64,000 bases of DNA from Balanoglossus misakiensis (lineage: Eukaryota > Hemichordata): assembly GCA_040954595.2 (NCBI GenBank), contig CM082578.2:8184001-8248000 (forward strand). Direction: 5' to 3'. The translations under genes were made by a program, and so were the position numbers. Positions 44,121 through 56,844 of this stretch are shown piece by piece (the first letter of the stretch is position 1; each line of letters opens with the position of its first letter). The notes under the pieces were generated by a model that had not been told where the DNA came from, ran no database searches, and saw only the letters and a program-made list of their open reading frames with translations.

Positions 44121-45170
44121 TTAACCTATCTTACATGTGTACCTTTACAATAATTGAAGTCAAAGACAGAAATGACAACACTGAGACAACTGAAGAAATA
44201 ATTTTCCTTGTCAGTGAGAAAAAAAATTCTTGTCCTGTTTCTGACTATTTTTGACATCAAATTACAGCCATTTCAGGAATGGAGCTCAAATGTTACAATA
44301 CAGTAAGAGGATTTCTTGTTGAATATTCCTTCAAAATATTTCAGGCACAACATTCATCGAGGAAATGGCTGATAATTCTTTACTGATCACCAAAACATTC
44401 AGATGAGGTTTTGTGTTAATTTTTCTATCTGTATTTCTGGTAGTAACACCAAATTGTGAACAACAGCTGTTACAATTAAGATGTTTCATGGTTGGTAAAA
44501 AATAGTCAGAACATGACAACAATAATACAGAAATCATAAACTGTAGAAAATAAAATGTAATGGTGGAAAGATAGGGTACAGAAATGCAGCAATGGCCACA
44601 CAGATAAAATGTCACATCAAGATGTCAACATACAGAATACACCATACTGTGTTTAATTAAGAATTTTCAAGCTCTCTCTTAAACAAAGATGATAAAACTT
44701 CTCAGCTGCAAAATTTGATAACTCACTGAAGCTAAAGAGTTCACACATCATCTGACAACAGCCTTAATGTTTCTAGTGGCTATTTGGAAGATTAAAAGAA
44801 AAATTTACAAATCAGACTAAACCAAAATGACCGCATGCATGATGCTAGCAAGAACAATTTGTTTTAGTCATGTTACTTCATCAATAAAGACTCGAAAATA
44901 GTTCAGCAGTATAAAGTTTCTAAGAAATTTTGGGACAATAAAACAAACAATTTAAGAAAGATGTGATTGGTACACATGTAAGTAAGTTGAAAGAGACTGC
45001 TGTATGTGACAGCACTACTCTACATTTGATATTTGATATGTTGTTTCACCCCCTCACCTCATTAACACACTCCACTCCCCCCCCCCCCTGCTAAATGGTC
45101 TCTGCCACTTAACAAAAACAGCCAAACCAAATGCAGGGAAGACTGGTGGGGGGTAGGTAGTGTGGGCTGG

Positions 45171-48100
45171 CTAAGCCTTGACGGTACGGAGAAGCATTTC
45201 CTTCTCCTCGGAGGTGAGGAGCTCAAACTTTTCCCGATTCAAACACCGACACTCAGCTGAGCACCCTCGGGCTTTGAGCTCCATTCCGTTCTCCAGCCAC
45301 ACGTCCACCAAGGACTCCACGAATCCGTCCATCATCTCGGTGGCGTGGAACGGCGTGGGAGCGATGCGCAGTTTTTCCTCCCCCCAGGCGACCGTCGGAT
45401 AGTTGATGGCCTGCACGTAGATGTTGTGCTTCTTCATCATGTCGTTGGCGACGCTGGTGCACTTTTCGGGGTTTCCCACCTGCCAAGAGCGAGGCATGCA
45501 ACTGATTGTCAATAATCACGATGATTTTTCCACATGTCTAACTGTTGCAGCGCTATTTGTCAAACACAAGTGTAGTTTGCTTCAGAGGCTTCTTGTCGTG
45601 CGAAAATACATCTACATGTATACGCAACACATGCAGAAATGTTTAACTGAAGTTCAGCTGATACGTGTATTTGAAAAGTTGTACTTACATGGATAGGAAT
45701 AATATGGCTTGGAGCATGGACCACTGGCAGACCAGCTCTTGTTAATTTATCCCTCAATTCTTTGACTTGTGCCTGGTGGCGTCTACGCAGCTCACGTCCT
45801 TCTGGACCACTTAGTACCTGTAGCCACACAACACAGAATAATTCGTGACTTTAAATTATTTTCAAAGGGAGATGGGGTCATTTATGTACTGTATTACAAC
45901 AACATGACTAAGAAGTTTGATGTAGCCTGAAGGGCACTGATCGTGATATTGAACAGAGAAAGATTTCACTCTAATACTGGCACAGTAATTTTAAAAGTCA
46001 TTAATACCTTGATGGCTGCACTTGCTCCAGCCAATACCATGGGTGGCAAAGCCGTGGTGAAGATGAATCCAGAAGCATAGCTTCGAACCATGTCAATAGT
46101 CTTGGCGGTGCTAGTGATGTAGCCACCAATGTTACCAAATGCTTTTCCTGGAGGAGTGAAACAGCAGTGCAATTAGAGTGAGGAACATGTTTGTAGTTCA
46201 GAGTCAGAAAGGGTGTACGCATTAAGGATTTAGCAGACAGGATTACAAGATGATTTCAAAAGGCCCTCCACGTGTTTCTACGAACATAATTTTGTCTTTG
46301 CGACAACTGAAAAACTACATGTATTTTTGTTCTGGGAAAAAGGAAAACAAAATCTATGAACACTGGTTGGAGTCACAAAAGCTCACTTGTTGAAGTCTTG
46401 CCACAAAAGATTCGACTTACCCAGGGTTCCAGAAATTATATCAATTTGATCCATGATTCCATCCCTCTCAGCGACACCAGCTCCGTGTTCACCATACAAG
46501 CCGACGGCATGCACTTCATCCACAAACGTGAGGGCTCCGTATCGATGAGCCACTTCGCACAGTTCCTTCAGCGGGCAGATGTCTCCTGATGATCAGACAT
46601 GAAATTGAAGGGTGATGAAATGTTTCATTGTGAAAAAAACCCAGAATGATGCTCTTTGAAAACTAATATTCTCATGAATCCAGAAAAACACTTTATATTT
46701 GTCGCCTATCCACTTAACCCCAGTTCCCTCTAAAGCGGTCCAATCTTACTGTAGAAAACAATGGGTTTGGACTGAACCATGGTTGTGAAAGGGTTTAACA
46801 GTTACAACTCGCTCTCAAGTTGAGTTTTGTTTGAATCACAGAAAATAGCATCAGTGTAAAAAAAAACTAGACATCATCAAAAGCCTGTTGGTTGTTTTAT
46901 TTTCCTTCCTGGCTATTTCAAACTGTCATCACTCACCCGTCATTGAGTGCACGGTCTCAAATGCCACAATCTTGGGTTTCGACTTGTCCGACTTCTTCAG
47001 CAGTTCCTCCAGATGTTCAGGATCGTTGTGCCGGAACACGAACTTGGGAACACCGCTGTTGCGGATCCCTTGTATCATGGAGGCGTGGTTTCCGGCGTCG
47101 GAGTAAAACTCGCATCCTGCAGAACATTGCAGTGGCATAATAAATGTCATGTTTTTGCATAGTCAAGCATTGGATGTTCAGACTTGAAACATGATATAAT
47201 ATATACAAGTGCTGCATGTAAACCTGTTCAGATACAAAACCTCAGAATATCTACTAGACTTGTTCATTGAAAATGTTATGCATGTGCTTGTGAGTTGAGT
47301 ACACATTTATCTGCCCCAGTATATGAAGTTTACATCTGTTTTATCAGTCTGCAAGGAAACATTTGATAATTCACAAGACTAGCGTCATATTTTTTTTTTC
47401 AAAATTACTGACCTGGTAGGGCTTTGGCTAAGGTGAACAGGGTGGAATCATTAGCCACATAACAGGAGGTGAAGACCAGACCAGCTTCTTTCTGGTGAAG
47501 TTCCGCCAGTTGTTTTTCCAGTGCCTCATGGTAGGTAGTGTTGCCGGATATATTACGCGTTCCGCCCGCTCCGGCACCACGTTTTTCCAGAGTTTCCCTG
47601 GAAATTGGGGAAAAAATGAAAACCTCACATCAACAATCTATGATCAAAAACGTTTCATTATTTACAAGAATATTGTACATTGATCACGCATAACCTCAGG
47701 GCAAATTATTTAGTTTGAGCACCAATGAATTATGCACAGAAAAATTTCATTTCTGACTCTACTTCTTGGCTGTGTATGAGGAATATAATTGAATATAAAG
47801 GCACAAGCCATGTGTGGTGAATTGTAGCAATGTAATTTCTATGACAGCATTTCAGATTATCCCAAAAGAGAGGAAACAGCCTTGAGATCGACAAATCTAT
47901 CTACAAAGTTCACACAGATTTTGTTTGACTGCAACGAACTCTGTCAGTACAACTACTATAGTGGAAATTAAGTCACTGTGTGTGACATGCTAGCCATCAC
48001 AGTACTGGTAATAAAAACCTGCTGGTAGCACCGATTCTTTATGGTCGGAAGTAACAAGTAATGCTGGTACGGTCTCTCTTTATTCACGAATTGCTTCTTG

Positions 48101-51100
48101 CTTCTCTCTCAAAATCAATAACAACTCTGCTGCATGCCTGATGACACAAGGTCACCTTGATGTGACCTCTAAGCCATCCGCAAAGAGACCCTTCTCTATT
48201 AATTTACACTTCTATCATAATAATCTCCTATAAATCACGATTTGTTCAACACCACGCTGAGAGCCTGCTTTCACTTTTATGAGGCCATGCATCTCATTAC
48301 TCTCCGATTGTAAAAAAAACCCAGGGTGGAAATCCATCAGCTTTCAGTCAATTAACCATCATCTCCCTAAATCTCCCCTTTCCACATTTACGAGCAATTT
48401 GTCGTCCTCATTAAGGCAATGCAGCCGACTCTACAGAAAGTCGCTTCACTGCACACAGATTTGCCAATTCTACAAGTCTTCACAATGAAGTCGCCATACG
48501 ATTAGGATTATCCTTTCTTTAATACCCAAGAAATTTAATATCCTGTCCTTCTCAATGGGCTATCTTACTTTTTTGTATCAGGATCTACTTATCGTAATAT
48601 GAATCATTTGTTGCCATGGATTCATCTCTATATTAAATTTATCATGACTGACGTTTTAAACTGACGCTACATTAGCGGTTTGGGGTACATGAACAGAGAT
48701 GATTTGACTACAATATGATTCCATTTATAACAAAGTGGAACTTAAGCATATTATTTTTATGATTTCTAGAGTGGTACTGAGTATTCTATGGCCTCACACC
48801 CACGCACTGCTCTAAATACTCAAAGGTTTTCCACATATGTGGTAAACTGAACAGCCTGTAGGTTGTGCTCGGAAATCATCACTGAATATAAATGGCCGTC
48901 TTAAATGCTGAATATTAAAGAGCAGTCTGTCCTGAAGTAGGACATGGATTGAAAAATCTATTTGAAAAGAGATGTTAACGTGTCAAGTTTAAACAGGCTG
49001 TAAATGTATTTGACCCACAGGCTTCGACTCACTACCTTTAATATACTTGTTATTCGATCTTACACAGCGCCTTTGCAGTTTAATGTGCAGTCTGTTGATA
49101 ACCGACACTCAGGAAATTAATACTGTGCCAAAATAAATGATGCCTATACATGTAATTCACAATGCAATCACCCTTCCATCAGTAAGTACATGTAAACCTG
49201 GCTTGGTCAGTATCCGTAACACAGTGACATCTATCCATGAACCTTCATAAAGCCCACACACATGTTCCAATGACAACAGTTCCATTAAATAACCAGGAGT
49301 TTGCTGTACGTGACATCAATCTACTATTCGCAAAATATCTCTGCAACATGATCGTCCCCTGAGCAGGAAATGAAGGCAAAACTTACACGACGGCTTGTTT
49401 GACTGCCGGGTGCCTACTCATGGCCAGATAGTCGTTGCTGCACCACACAGTGATGGGTTTTCCGGGCTCCCCTTCATTAGTGATGCCGGAAAACTCCCGG
49501 GCGTACGGAAACTGCTTAGCGTCCCGCTCCAGCTTCTTGAAGACACGGTATGAGTGGTCTTTCTTCTTGGCGTCAATCTTCTCGTCGAAGAATGACTCGT
49601 AATCAAAGAAGCCGTTATCTGTAGCAGAAAACGAAAGAAATTAACATTAGCTTTGATATTTGTTAAAGTATTGCCCAGACAATTAGATTGGGGATAGAAT
49701 GTACCAACAACATCTTAGTGTTTTTTTATAACAATCACAGGTAGCTGCCATTCTTGATGAAAAAAGTTGAAATTTTTAACGTGCTTGTTGCATGCATACT
49801 GTTATGTGACATCCAATATGTTTTGTCTCCATCTACCGTACATGTACATCCCCGTCCAACAAGATCAACATCTTCCATGTATGCTTATCAGGTACATTTT
49901 TACGTACCAGTCAGACACAACTTCATGTTTATCACACTTGGCCTAATTTAAGATTATGAACTTGGTCACAAATTACAGTATAACTTTTTTTCCATTGGTA
50001 TTGTACTGTAAGAACATTCCATCACATTGGGCATAATTGTATCAAATCAATCAGAACCCGATTTCGACAAATACACACAGCAGAGATTTTGTGAACCACG
50101 CTACTGATATGTTCCACTGACCTTTCAAAGGTATGGGTTTAGGCTCTTGAACCTTGACCTTTGGCTTCTCGGCGGCCACATTCTTGTTGGCCAGTTGGGG
50201 TGCCGGACCCTTTGGGACAAACGCTTCACGGATGGAGTTGAAAACCTTATTGGTCAACCTACCGTCACTTGAAGGTTTATCTGGAGACGGAAAGAGACAA
50301 AGTCAATGAGCAACTCAGTGTGTAAAGTTTCATTTTTTAAATACATACCGGAAATCACCCCTATAGTATGAAAAATATTCAAGAGAGTTCCATAGATTTC
50401 TGCAGAATCTTGTTTTTCGATGCGTTAAAAAATAGTGCCAAAACTCCATAGATCTATATCTTCAGTATTTTTAAGTATGACACCTTTATTATTGATCATA
50501 CTTGACCCCTACCCCCTCCTCCAAATAATGCCATCATGACTAAATCATCGATCATACAAGAATATTCAGGATCAAGCGCAAGGCATTTGTCACCTATACA
50601 ATCACGCTATCGCAGCATGTAAAGGGGATATATGGATCGTGATCTGTGAATTTGCTTCGGGCTACATGAATCAAGATCTTAATGAGGCGTTTCTCGTCAG
50701 TGGTTTTATTGAATTTCTATGTCGAAGACGTCGTACCTGGCAGCAGTCCAGCCTTGTTAAGATCGGCTTGCAGGGTGGGTACCTTGGTTCCCATGGCAAC
50801 AGATGACTTGACTTGGCTCGTCTGACGAATGGCCCTCATCTGCTCCGCAGCTTTGTCAATAACCGGCTTTCCATGAACTGAGGGTGAAATTAATGCAAAC
50901 CTCGCATGTTGAACTTTGAAGATGGTGTGAAAACTATGCATACAGAAATGCTTCCTCCTTCTATCATTCATTCAAAACATATCTGAGTACAAGAACGGAC
51001 AATTTAGACTCACCGTGACCACTGGATTGATCATTGCCTGCCTGGATAACATCACTTTCGATCACATCACTGCACTGCTTGACATAGTCATTGTTGGCCA

Positions 51101-53353
51101 GGAATGGACACTTGCCGTACACTGGGCACTTTCCACCTTCAGCTGAAAAAAGAATGAAAGAAAAGAAAGGTGTTTTTAACAATTTCTACTAAACTTTAAC
51201 TCAATTCATAGAACTGTATTTGTTTTTAATGCAAATACACCTGAAGGTTTTGATTGACAGCTGACGACCAGATGGGTGCCATTTCCATACATTGAAATGA
51301 AAAATGTGTCTATCTTTCTCTGTGCCTTTCTTTTTTATGTTGTTATTTCCGGCCACCTAACTAACAGTATCAACCCAAATACAAGTATCAAAGCAAACAG
51401 AAAGTTTTTTCCCCAATGGTTGTTTTAATTCCAAATGCCTAGATATTTACTGGGCCGTATGATACAGAGATTACGACAGTCTGGCATTGCAAAAATAAAG
51501 CAGTGAAAACGTGGCACTAGAAGGATTAATTCTATAAAGCTGCTGTATGCCGCACAATCAACTTCCACTGGATTTACCGGTTCATACATTTTGAAGTGAA
51601 ATCCTCAAAAGTATTTAAAATTAGAGAGGGCAGATCTGAGCTTGCACCATACGTTTGAGCAGCCCAGTTACAGAACCATACTTTGCATCCCTCTGCATTT
51701 GAATGCTTCGTACAAAACATTCACTGGTGCAATGGATTTAGACTGCTCCAGTTGCCTTGAGCTATATGACGTTTTTTTTTCTTTTGACAGAGAACAAACA
51801 TAGCATTTCATCAGCTATTTACTGCTGGCAAGTGCATTTGCTCTGTCCAATATTTCAACAAGAGCAGCAATTTGAAAAGGTTGAAGTTGGCCATTCTGTT
51901 GTCAAATCTCAAAAGATGCGCTTGAAGGGCCTTCATGTGTATACATGCATGACTAAGCACATTCCAAGAGTCTACAGGTCAATTATTGCATTCAGTCAGC
52001 ATGAAAAAGCGTAAAAAGTCTTGCACATCTCAATGCGACCAGAAGAATTTTTTTTTGTATGCGTGCAAAATCTGGTAAACACCTGATGCATGTAATGATG
52101 TATAAATCTTGTAAAAGTGAAGCTCTTCAGACATCCCAGTCTCTAAAATATGCATCCTTAACCCCTTCACCCCCAGTGCCCTCTTTAAAGGCCTAGCCTT
52201 ACCGTATGGTTAATCTTAATGCTTAAGCTCCTTGGTGCAAAGACGGCACATCAGAGGTGACTTTTTTAAAAAGAGTAAACCGCACATTTCACATTATCTG
52301 ATACATTTGCAACATTCATTATTATTTAAGCAGATGTCACCAAACACCCAGAACAAAATCTGATTTTGAACAAAAGAAACAGATAATCCGAACGACATAT
52401 GCAGACCATCTGTCCAGCTCTTTAGTCTAATTTCGAAATAAATGTCAGCAAGGACCTCTTCATAAAATCAACTGTCACTCATTAGCAAGATTTCTATGAC
52501 TGCAGCAGGCATGTATTGTATTTCCATCGCAAACAACAGTCACTGGTTGACACCCCCCCCCCCTCCCAGAAAAGGCACCAATATGGCCCAAAACAACTTT
52601 TAAAAGGTGGCTCATTTGAAATCTTTCCAGAGCATATCAAATCAAATGTGAAAGTCAACATTTCTTCTCCACAATTTCTATTGAGTAGGCACTTGTTTCG
52701 TGTTACAGGATTTTGTAATTGTAGTTATAAATAGAAAAAAAAACTACCATTCTGAACATGATTGTACTTGACGCTGTCCCACATTGATGCACTGTTAAAT
52801 GCATTGTACTATGCAGAACAGAATATCCATATTTGTTTAACAGCTATTTTCAGTGAAAACATGTTTTATTCAGTTCTTATGATAATGGAGGTAAAGTTTT
52901 GATCATGGACGGGCCGAAATTTACATCTGCTGAAAGATCAGACTACAAGTCAACCTGGTCAACCCTACAATGTTCTCTGGAAAGCCTGAACAAAACCTCA
53001 GACAGAATAGGCATTGTGATGAGCACAAACCTACATCACTGCGACGGTACAATGGGTACGCAGGTACCAGGTACACACACATCACAATGGCTATGTAAAA
53101 AAGAACCCATATTGCACCCCACCACCACAACCCGGTATTTGCGCTGGTAGTGTGACAATGGCAATTGATGGGACCTACCCTGTTCTTTGCCCTTGTCGGC
53201 ATCGTGCTGCATGGTGGAGGCGTGGCGGTTGATCATATGCGACATGACGGGGCAGTTCTCCGCGTAGTTGAACAGAGCCGAGCCGGCCTTCTTGATGCAG
53301 TGCGTGGGCACCTTGGCCAAGAAGGGACACTTGAGACGCGTCAGGTGTTCCAT
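45171..53353 (-). CDS. ALAS: 5-aminolevulinate synthase, mitochondrial
   Basis: PLP enzyme that condenses glycine and succinyl-CoA to 5-aminolevulinate, the first and controlling step of heme synthesis in mitochondria. Eleven coding exons, phase-continuous: 53179-53353, 51014-51142, 50737-50877, 50122-50280, 49387-49618, 47413-47597, 46937-47116, 46421-46585, 46008-46147, 45689-45817, 45171-45479; 647 residues (human ALAS1 640). Marks: [78 protein letters not shown] with the PLP Lys457, [38 protein letters not shown]. The N-terminal 75 residues hold four Cys-Pro dipeptides (C9, C34, C64, C70), the heme-regulatory motif of ALAS presequences. A C-terminal animal-type extension is present. A 5' UTR exon at about 55687-55757 carries an iron-responsive element. 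Intact. Confidence 0.97.
46714..46797. mobile_element. TTAACCC-type MITE copy
   Basis: Starts TTAACCCCAGTTCCCTCT and ends GGTTGTGAAAGGGTTTA with GGACTGAACCATGG near the right end; inverted relative to 29987-30083. In an ALAS intron. Confidence 0.65.
52158..52213. mobile_element. Fragment of TTAACCC-type MITE
   Basis: TTAACCCCTTCACCCCCAGT followed by CCCTCTTTAAAGG and ending near TATGGTTAA; the central part is missing. In an ALAS intron. Confidence 0.5.
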
Positions 53354-53379
53354 AGTGCGATCTTCCTGCTATTCACAGT
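53354..53379 (-). other. ALAS 5' UTR, part carried on the first coding exon
   Basis: 26 nt between a good acceptor (ccccccacag) and the ALAS ATG at 53353. It implies that the 5' UTR is spliced from an upstream exon. Confidence 0.7.
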
Positions 53380-55686
53380 CTGTGGGGGGAGAAGTTCGAG
53401 TCATTATAAATATGCAATCTTTGGTAATATCGCTACTGTGAGAACTGAAATAATACCAGAGCATCGGTGATGAGAATGTATCAAACTCGCACAAAATAAG
53501 CAAGCACTAATGATACAACTATTGCTGCATTTTCTATCCAGCAGAGCTGTGTTTGACGCTATGTGACAACGAGTTGCTTATGGTGTCACCATCTTGGCAT
53601 TCAGTAAACTTAAATGGCCTGACAACATTATCTGAAATGTGTAACATTGGAAATACCTAAGTACAAATGCATTCCAAGCAACATTGCCACATGAATTATC
53701 TGTGGGTTTACTACTCTTCCACTATTCTGTCTATTCCTATCAATTTTAATCCAAAAAAAAAAGTTGTTCATTTATCCATATGGCCCGATAACAGAGGACA
53801 TCATGATAACACTCATCTTATCACTGTAGTATTAACTTTGATCAGTACTCAACTGTTTCAAAGTGATTGTCATCTGAACTAAACTAAACTCAAAAAGTTC
53901 AAATGGTGTCTTGCAAAAACAAAACAGCCCTGGTCACAGTCACATGTAAAGGTCTTTAAGGTCATCTGACCCAACGCTATATATGCGCCTTTCCACAGTG
54001 TCTCAGACACATTTATGTACACAGGGCTAGGTTATCTCAGCCGTGATCAGAATGAGATATGTGTGGTATCCATGGACACTAAGGTTTATTTGACATACAT
54101 TTACACTGCAGCAACAGATACTCGGAATGAAGAACGCTGCAAATCATTTTAGGTCCCAATCTCTCACCTGTCAATTTATATGAAATAGCACTAGGCAAAG
54201 ACAAACACATGAGCAATGACTCATCATCATCATGTGATGCAATATAGAACTTGCTGCCCTTGGGTGGGGAAGATCTTAGATGGGAAGTTTAAAGGGATAC
54301 TATCGCTGGTATCTCCAATTTTTCATATGCCATATATTATTAAAAGGTTGTGTTGAAAGCCAACCAAGTGAAAATTTGTATTCACTGGATTTCCAATTTC
54401 CCTGGCAACTGTGACTAAACTCGCATAGGTGACAGCAAATTTTGATTAAAACCTTGCAAAGTGTGTCACTGTCAGCCCGTGGTGGCTCTATGTATGGTTT
54501 CTTCAGCGGCCGTCAATTGCATAGCTCAGGATTTTGTCTGGCGTTGAGGGTTTTACTTCGCAAACGTTTCTTGAAGTGGTGGTCGCTGGTTGAGTGACGT
54601 GTAGGTCAGGACAATGTCATTCAACCTGCCACCACCCATAGCCCTACTAGCATTGGTGCGAGTGTACGGTTTGGGCTGCACTGCCGCCCGGATCCCCTAC
54701 TCCCTTCAATCACTGATCGACCAGGGGCTTCTTGTTTGGGAATGTGGGTCTGCATACTTTTCGCCTGTTGCTCTTGTATAATACCAAAGGTGACAACGTT
54801 TACTTTTGTTTGAGCAAGAAATGACGCTCACTGCTGATTGTTAGCTTTCGCGTGATACCAGTCTTTTGACAATGTTTTATCATGTTAATGTGATCAGGAT
54901 ACTAAACAAGATTGAGAATAGGGCAGGGCCCGGTCACATCGGGTCTTTCACTGAAAATGCCAATGGCTTCATATATTACTTCACTGGTCCCAGATTCATC
55001 AATCGACAAAAGACAACACACAGGTCTGGACTCCCGAAACGTCTTGAAACTTGTTGAACACACTCGCATTCTGAATTGTTGGCTGACTTGGCTTCTTGCT
55101 TCAACTTCAAGTTGATGAGGAAGTCATTTGATTGAACCACTTTCTTGGAAGTGATTAAAACCACATCCTTGTCAGTTTCACGACTGATTTCTTACTTCCT
55201 CGTACACTAGCAGCTAAATTGAAAGTGTCACACCCATACATCGAAACAACAGTCAGTTTATAGACGTTTGAGCTGCTACAGCCTACAGGAGTTCGGCCTG
55301 AACTGGGCGCCGGGCGTGGGCCGACCGGGGAAGTTTCTACTCGAAGTGACTAGAAACCGGGCCAGGTTACCAGCACCGGTCCCGAAGATCAAGAATCGCG
55401 TGAGATTCAGAAGGGCCATTCGTAATCTAACATGATAGGCTCGCGTGGTTGTATTAAATTTTGAAATATTAGCCTAATCCGTTTCAAGGAATACCAGAAG
55501 TTTAAGTATATGTTTTGATGACCGGGTGTTTAACTCGGCTTGCGCGTACGTGACACACTGTGAGTGTCCCACATAACAGCCACAGCACTCGATCGTACCG
55601 CAGCAGCTACCGGTATTTTCAAACAAATTTCAAAATTCGGCAAGAAATCAGAAAATTCACCGCTAAATACGACAAAGTATACTTAC

Positions 55687-55757
55687 TAATTTGAAGCTTG
55701 TATATAACCAGTTGTTCGATTGCCGTGTTCTGCACTGAGAACGACGTGGTTATGTGC
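55687..55757 (-). other. Predicted first (noncoding) exon of ALAS
   Basis: Right limit set about 30 nt downstream of the TATA box at 55781-55787; left limit is a consensus donor (gtaagtatac, intron from 55686). Spliced to the acceptor at 53379, it would give a 5' UTR near 100 nt. Transcription start is inferred, not seen. Confidence 0.6.
55724..55746 (-). promoter_or_regulatory. Iron-responsive element in the ALAS 5' UTR
   Basis: Read on the minus strand: lower stem TGC-type bases, unpaired C (55743), stem GTTCT (55738-55742), loop CAGTGC (55732-55737), stem AGAAC (55727-55731), then ACG. The five upper pairs are perfect, the C bulge is exactly five pairs below the loop and the loop is the canonical CAGUGN. 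The lower stem is short (3 pairs, then mismatches). Predicted distance from the cap is roughly 10-20 nt, close enough for translational block by IRP. Vertebrate ALAS2 has the same element; its presence here is by sequence only. Confidence 0.8.
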
Positions 55758-55780
55758 TTTCTAAACGAGTGGGTTGGCTG

Positions 55781-55787
55781 TTATATA
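55781..55787 (-). promoter_or_regulatory. TATA box of ALAS
   Basis: TATATAA on the minus strand, in the context gctatataacagcc, about 40 nt upstream of the IRE and ahead of the predicted first exon. Confidence 0.65.
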
Positions 55788-55800
55788 GCTCGCCTGAATG

Positions 55801-55813
55801 TGACCTTTGATAA
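55801..55813 (-). promoter_or_regulatory. GATA / nuclear-receptor half-site cluster upstream of ALAS
   Basis: TGACCTTTGATAA on +: one perfect nuclear-receptor half-site (AGGTCA on the minus strand) overlapping a WGATAR-type GATA site (TGATAA, 55808-55813), about 20 bp upstream of the TATA box. Vertebrate ALAS2 promoters use GATA factors, so the GATA reading is attractive, but a 6-bp match is weak evidence. Confidence 0.35.
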
Positions 55814-56332
55814 AGCGTGACCCTCACCTTATAAAACTCTTCCATAAGCTGCCAATTGAGGGCGTCCTATATTGGCGTCAGGAAAACGAAGTCGCATTAT
55901 GTTTTTGAAGAAACACATTTATTACTTATTTAGTTGGCGAGTAGCGGATTTTAGATGGGCAGGGAGAAATCACTTGACTGGCCAAGGCTGGGGTATGGGG
56001 ACCCATAGCTAAACATAACATAGAAACACAATTCAGACTTTTAGGGAAACACAGCATTTGTTGACATTCAAATTGAAATTTGACAAGCAACTAGAATTAT
56101 GTAGGGTTAAATTCCTCTGTGCAAACAGGAGAAAAATAATTCAGTTTGGACATTTTGGGAAAGAAGCGGTCACCAATTACTGTGAAACACATCATTTTGC
56201 ACCTTAAATTATAAATGATTGTTGGCCGCATAATATCTTCCAGTTTCTGTAGACTTAGAAGCTGTGTCCTGTAAAAACAAAGGCATACAATCTAAAGTGC
56301 GTGTGGTGGCTGGAGGCGCTGTTTATTGTAAG

Positions 56333-56345
56333 TGACCTTTGACCC
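56333..56345 (+). promoter_or_regulatory. DR1 (PPAR/HNF4-type) element at the PHYH promoter
   Basis: TGACCTTTGACCC; its inverse GGGTCAAAGGTCA is two half-sites spaced by one base, one perfect and one with a single change. It lies 21 bp before the PHYH ATG, so in the core promoter or 5' UTR. Confidence 0.5.
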
Positions 56346-56366
56346 GCTACTTCATCTGCACCAGAA

Positions 56367-56844
56367 ATGGCAGACGAAAGGTTGCGGGTGCTTCGGCGTC
56401 ATCTGACAAATCGAGCAACAGTTCAACACACCAATGATGTGGTATCCTTGCCTTCAGTACACGGGCACGTGTATCTATGCCTGAATTTTGAACTGATTTC
56501 AGTGGTTTGTCGAAATCACGGGTGCAAGTTAAGTGGTGACATGGACCAAAAATTTCGCCATTTTGGTCGACCTGTACAATTGTACAATGGTACATATACA
56601 GATAGTGTATCATCAATTAGATAACCGTCACATGATGACCCAAATACTGTACTTGGTTTGTTCATCGATCCTTTTTGTTGTTCAGTGTTTTCTACATTCC
56701 ATTTGTACGTTGCTGTCAGTTTATTCATGTGCCGCGAACAGTTATAGTTAGATGAAGCAACAATAATATCTAGTGGTGCTGTCAGTTTATTCATGTGCCG
56801 CGAACAGTTATAGTTAGATGAAGCAACAATAATATCTAGTGGTC

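Larger units (their letters stand above)
36334..45170. other. Gene-free stretch between CCDC51 and ALAS 3' ends
   Basis: Holds the CCDC51 3' UTR, a second copy of the 318-bp composite element (37502-37819), a TTAACCC-type MITE (41600-41693), a TTAA-flanked MITE (43947-44120), a 13-bp-arm hairpin at 36672-36710 and a short TCCATCCA-type simple repeat near 40700. I recognise no exon on either strand. AT-rich overall. Confidence 0.5.

Noticed and set aside
34083-52560. Poly-C runs at about 34083, 45076 and 52548
   Set aside because: Simple homopolymers, likely variable in length or prone to sequencing error; no feature assigned.
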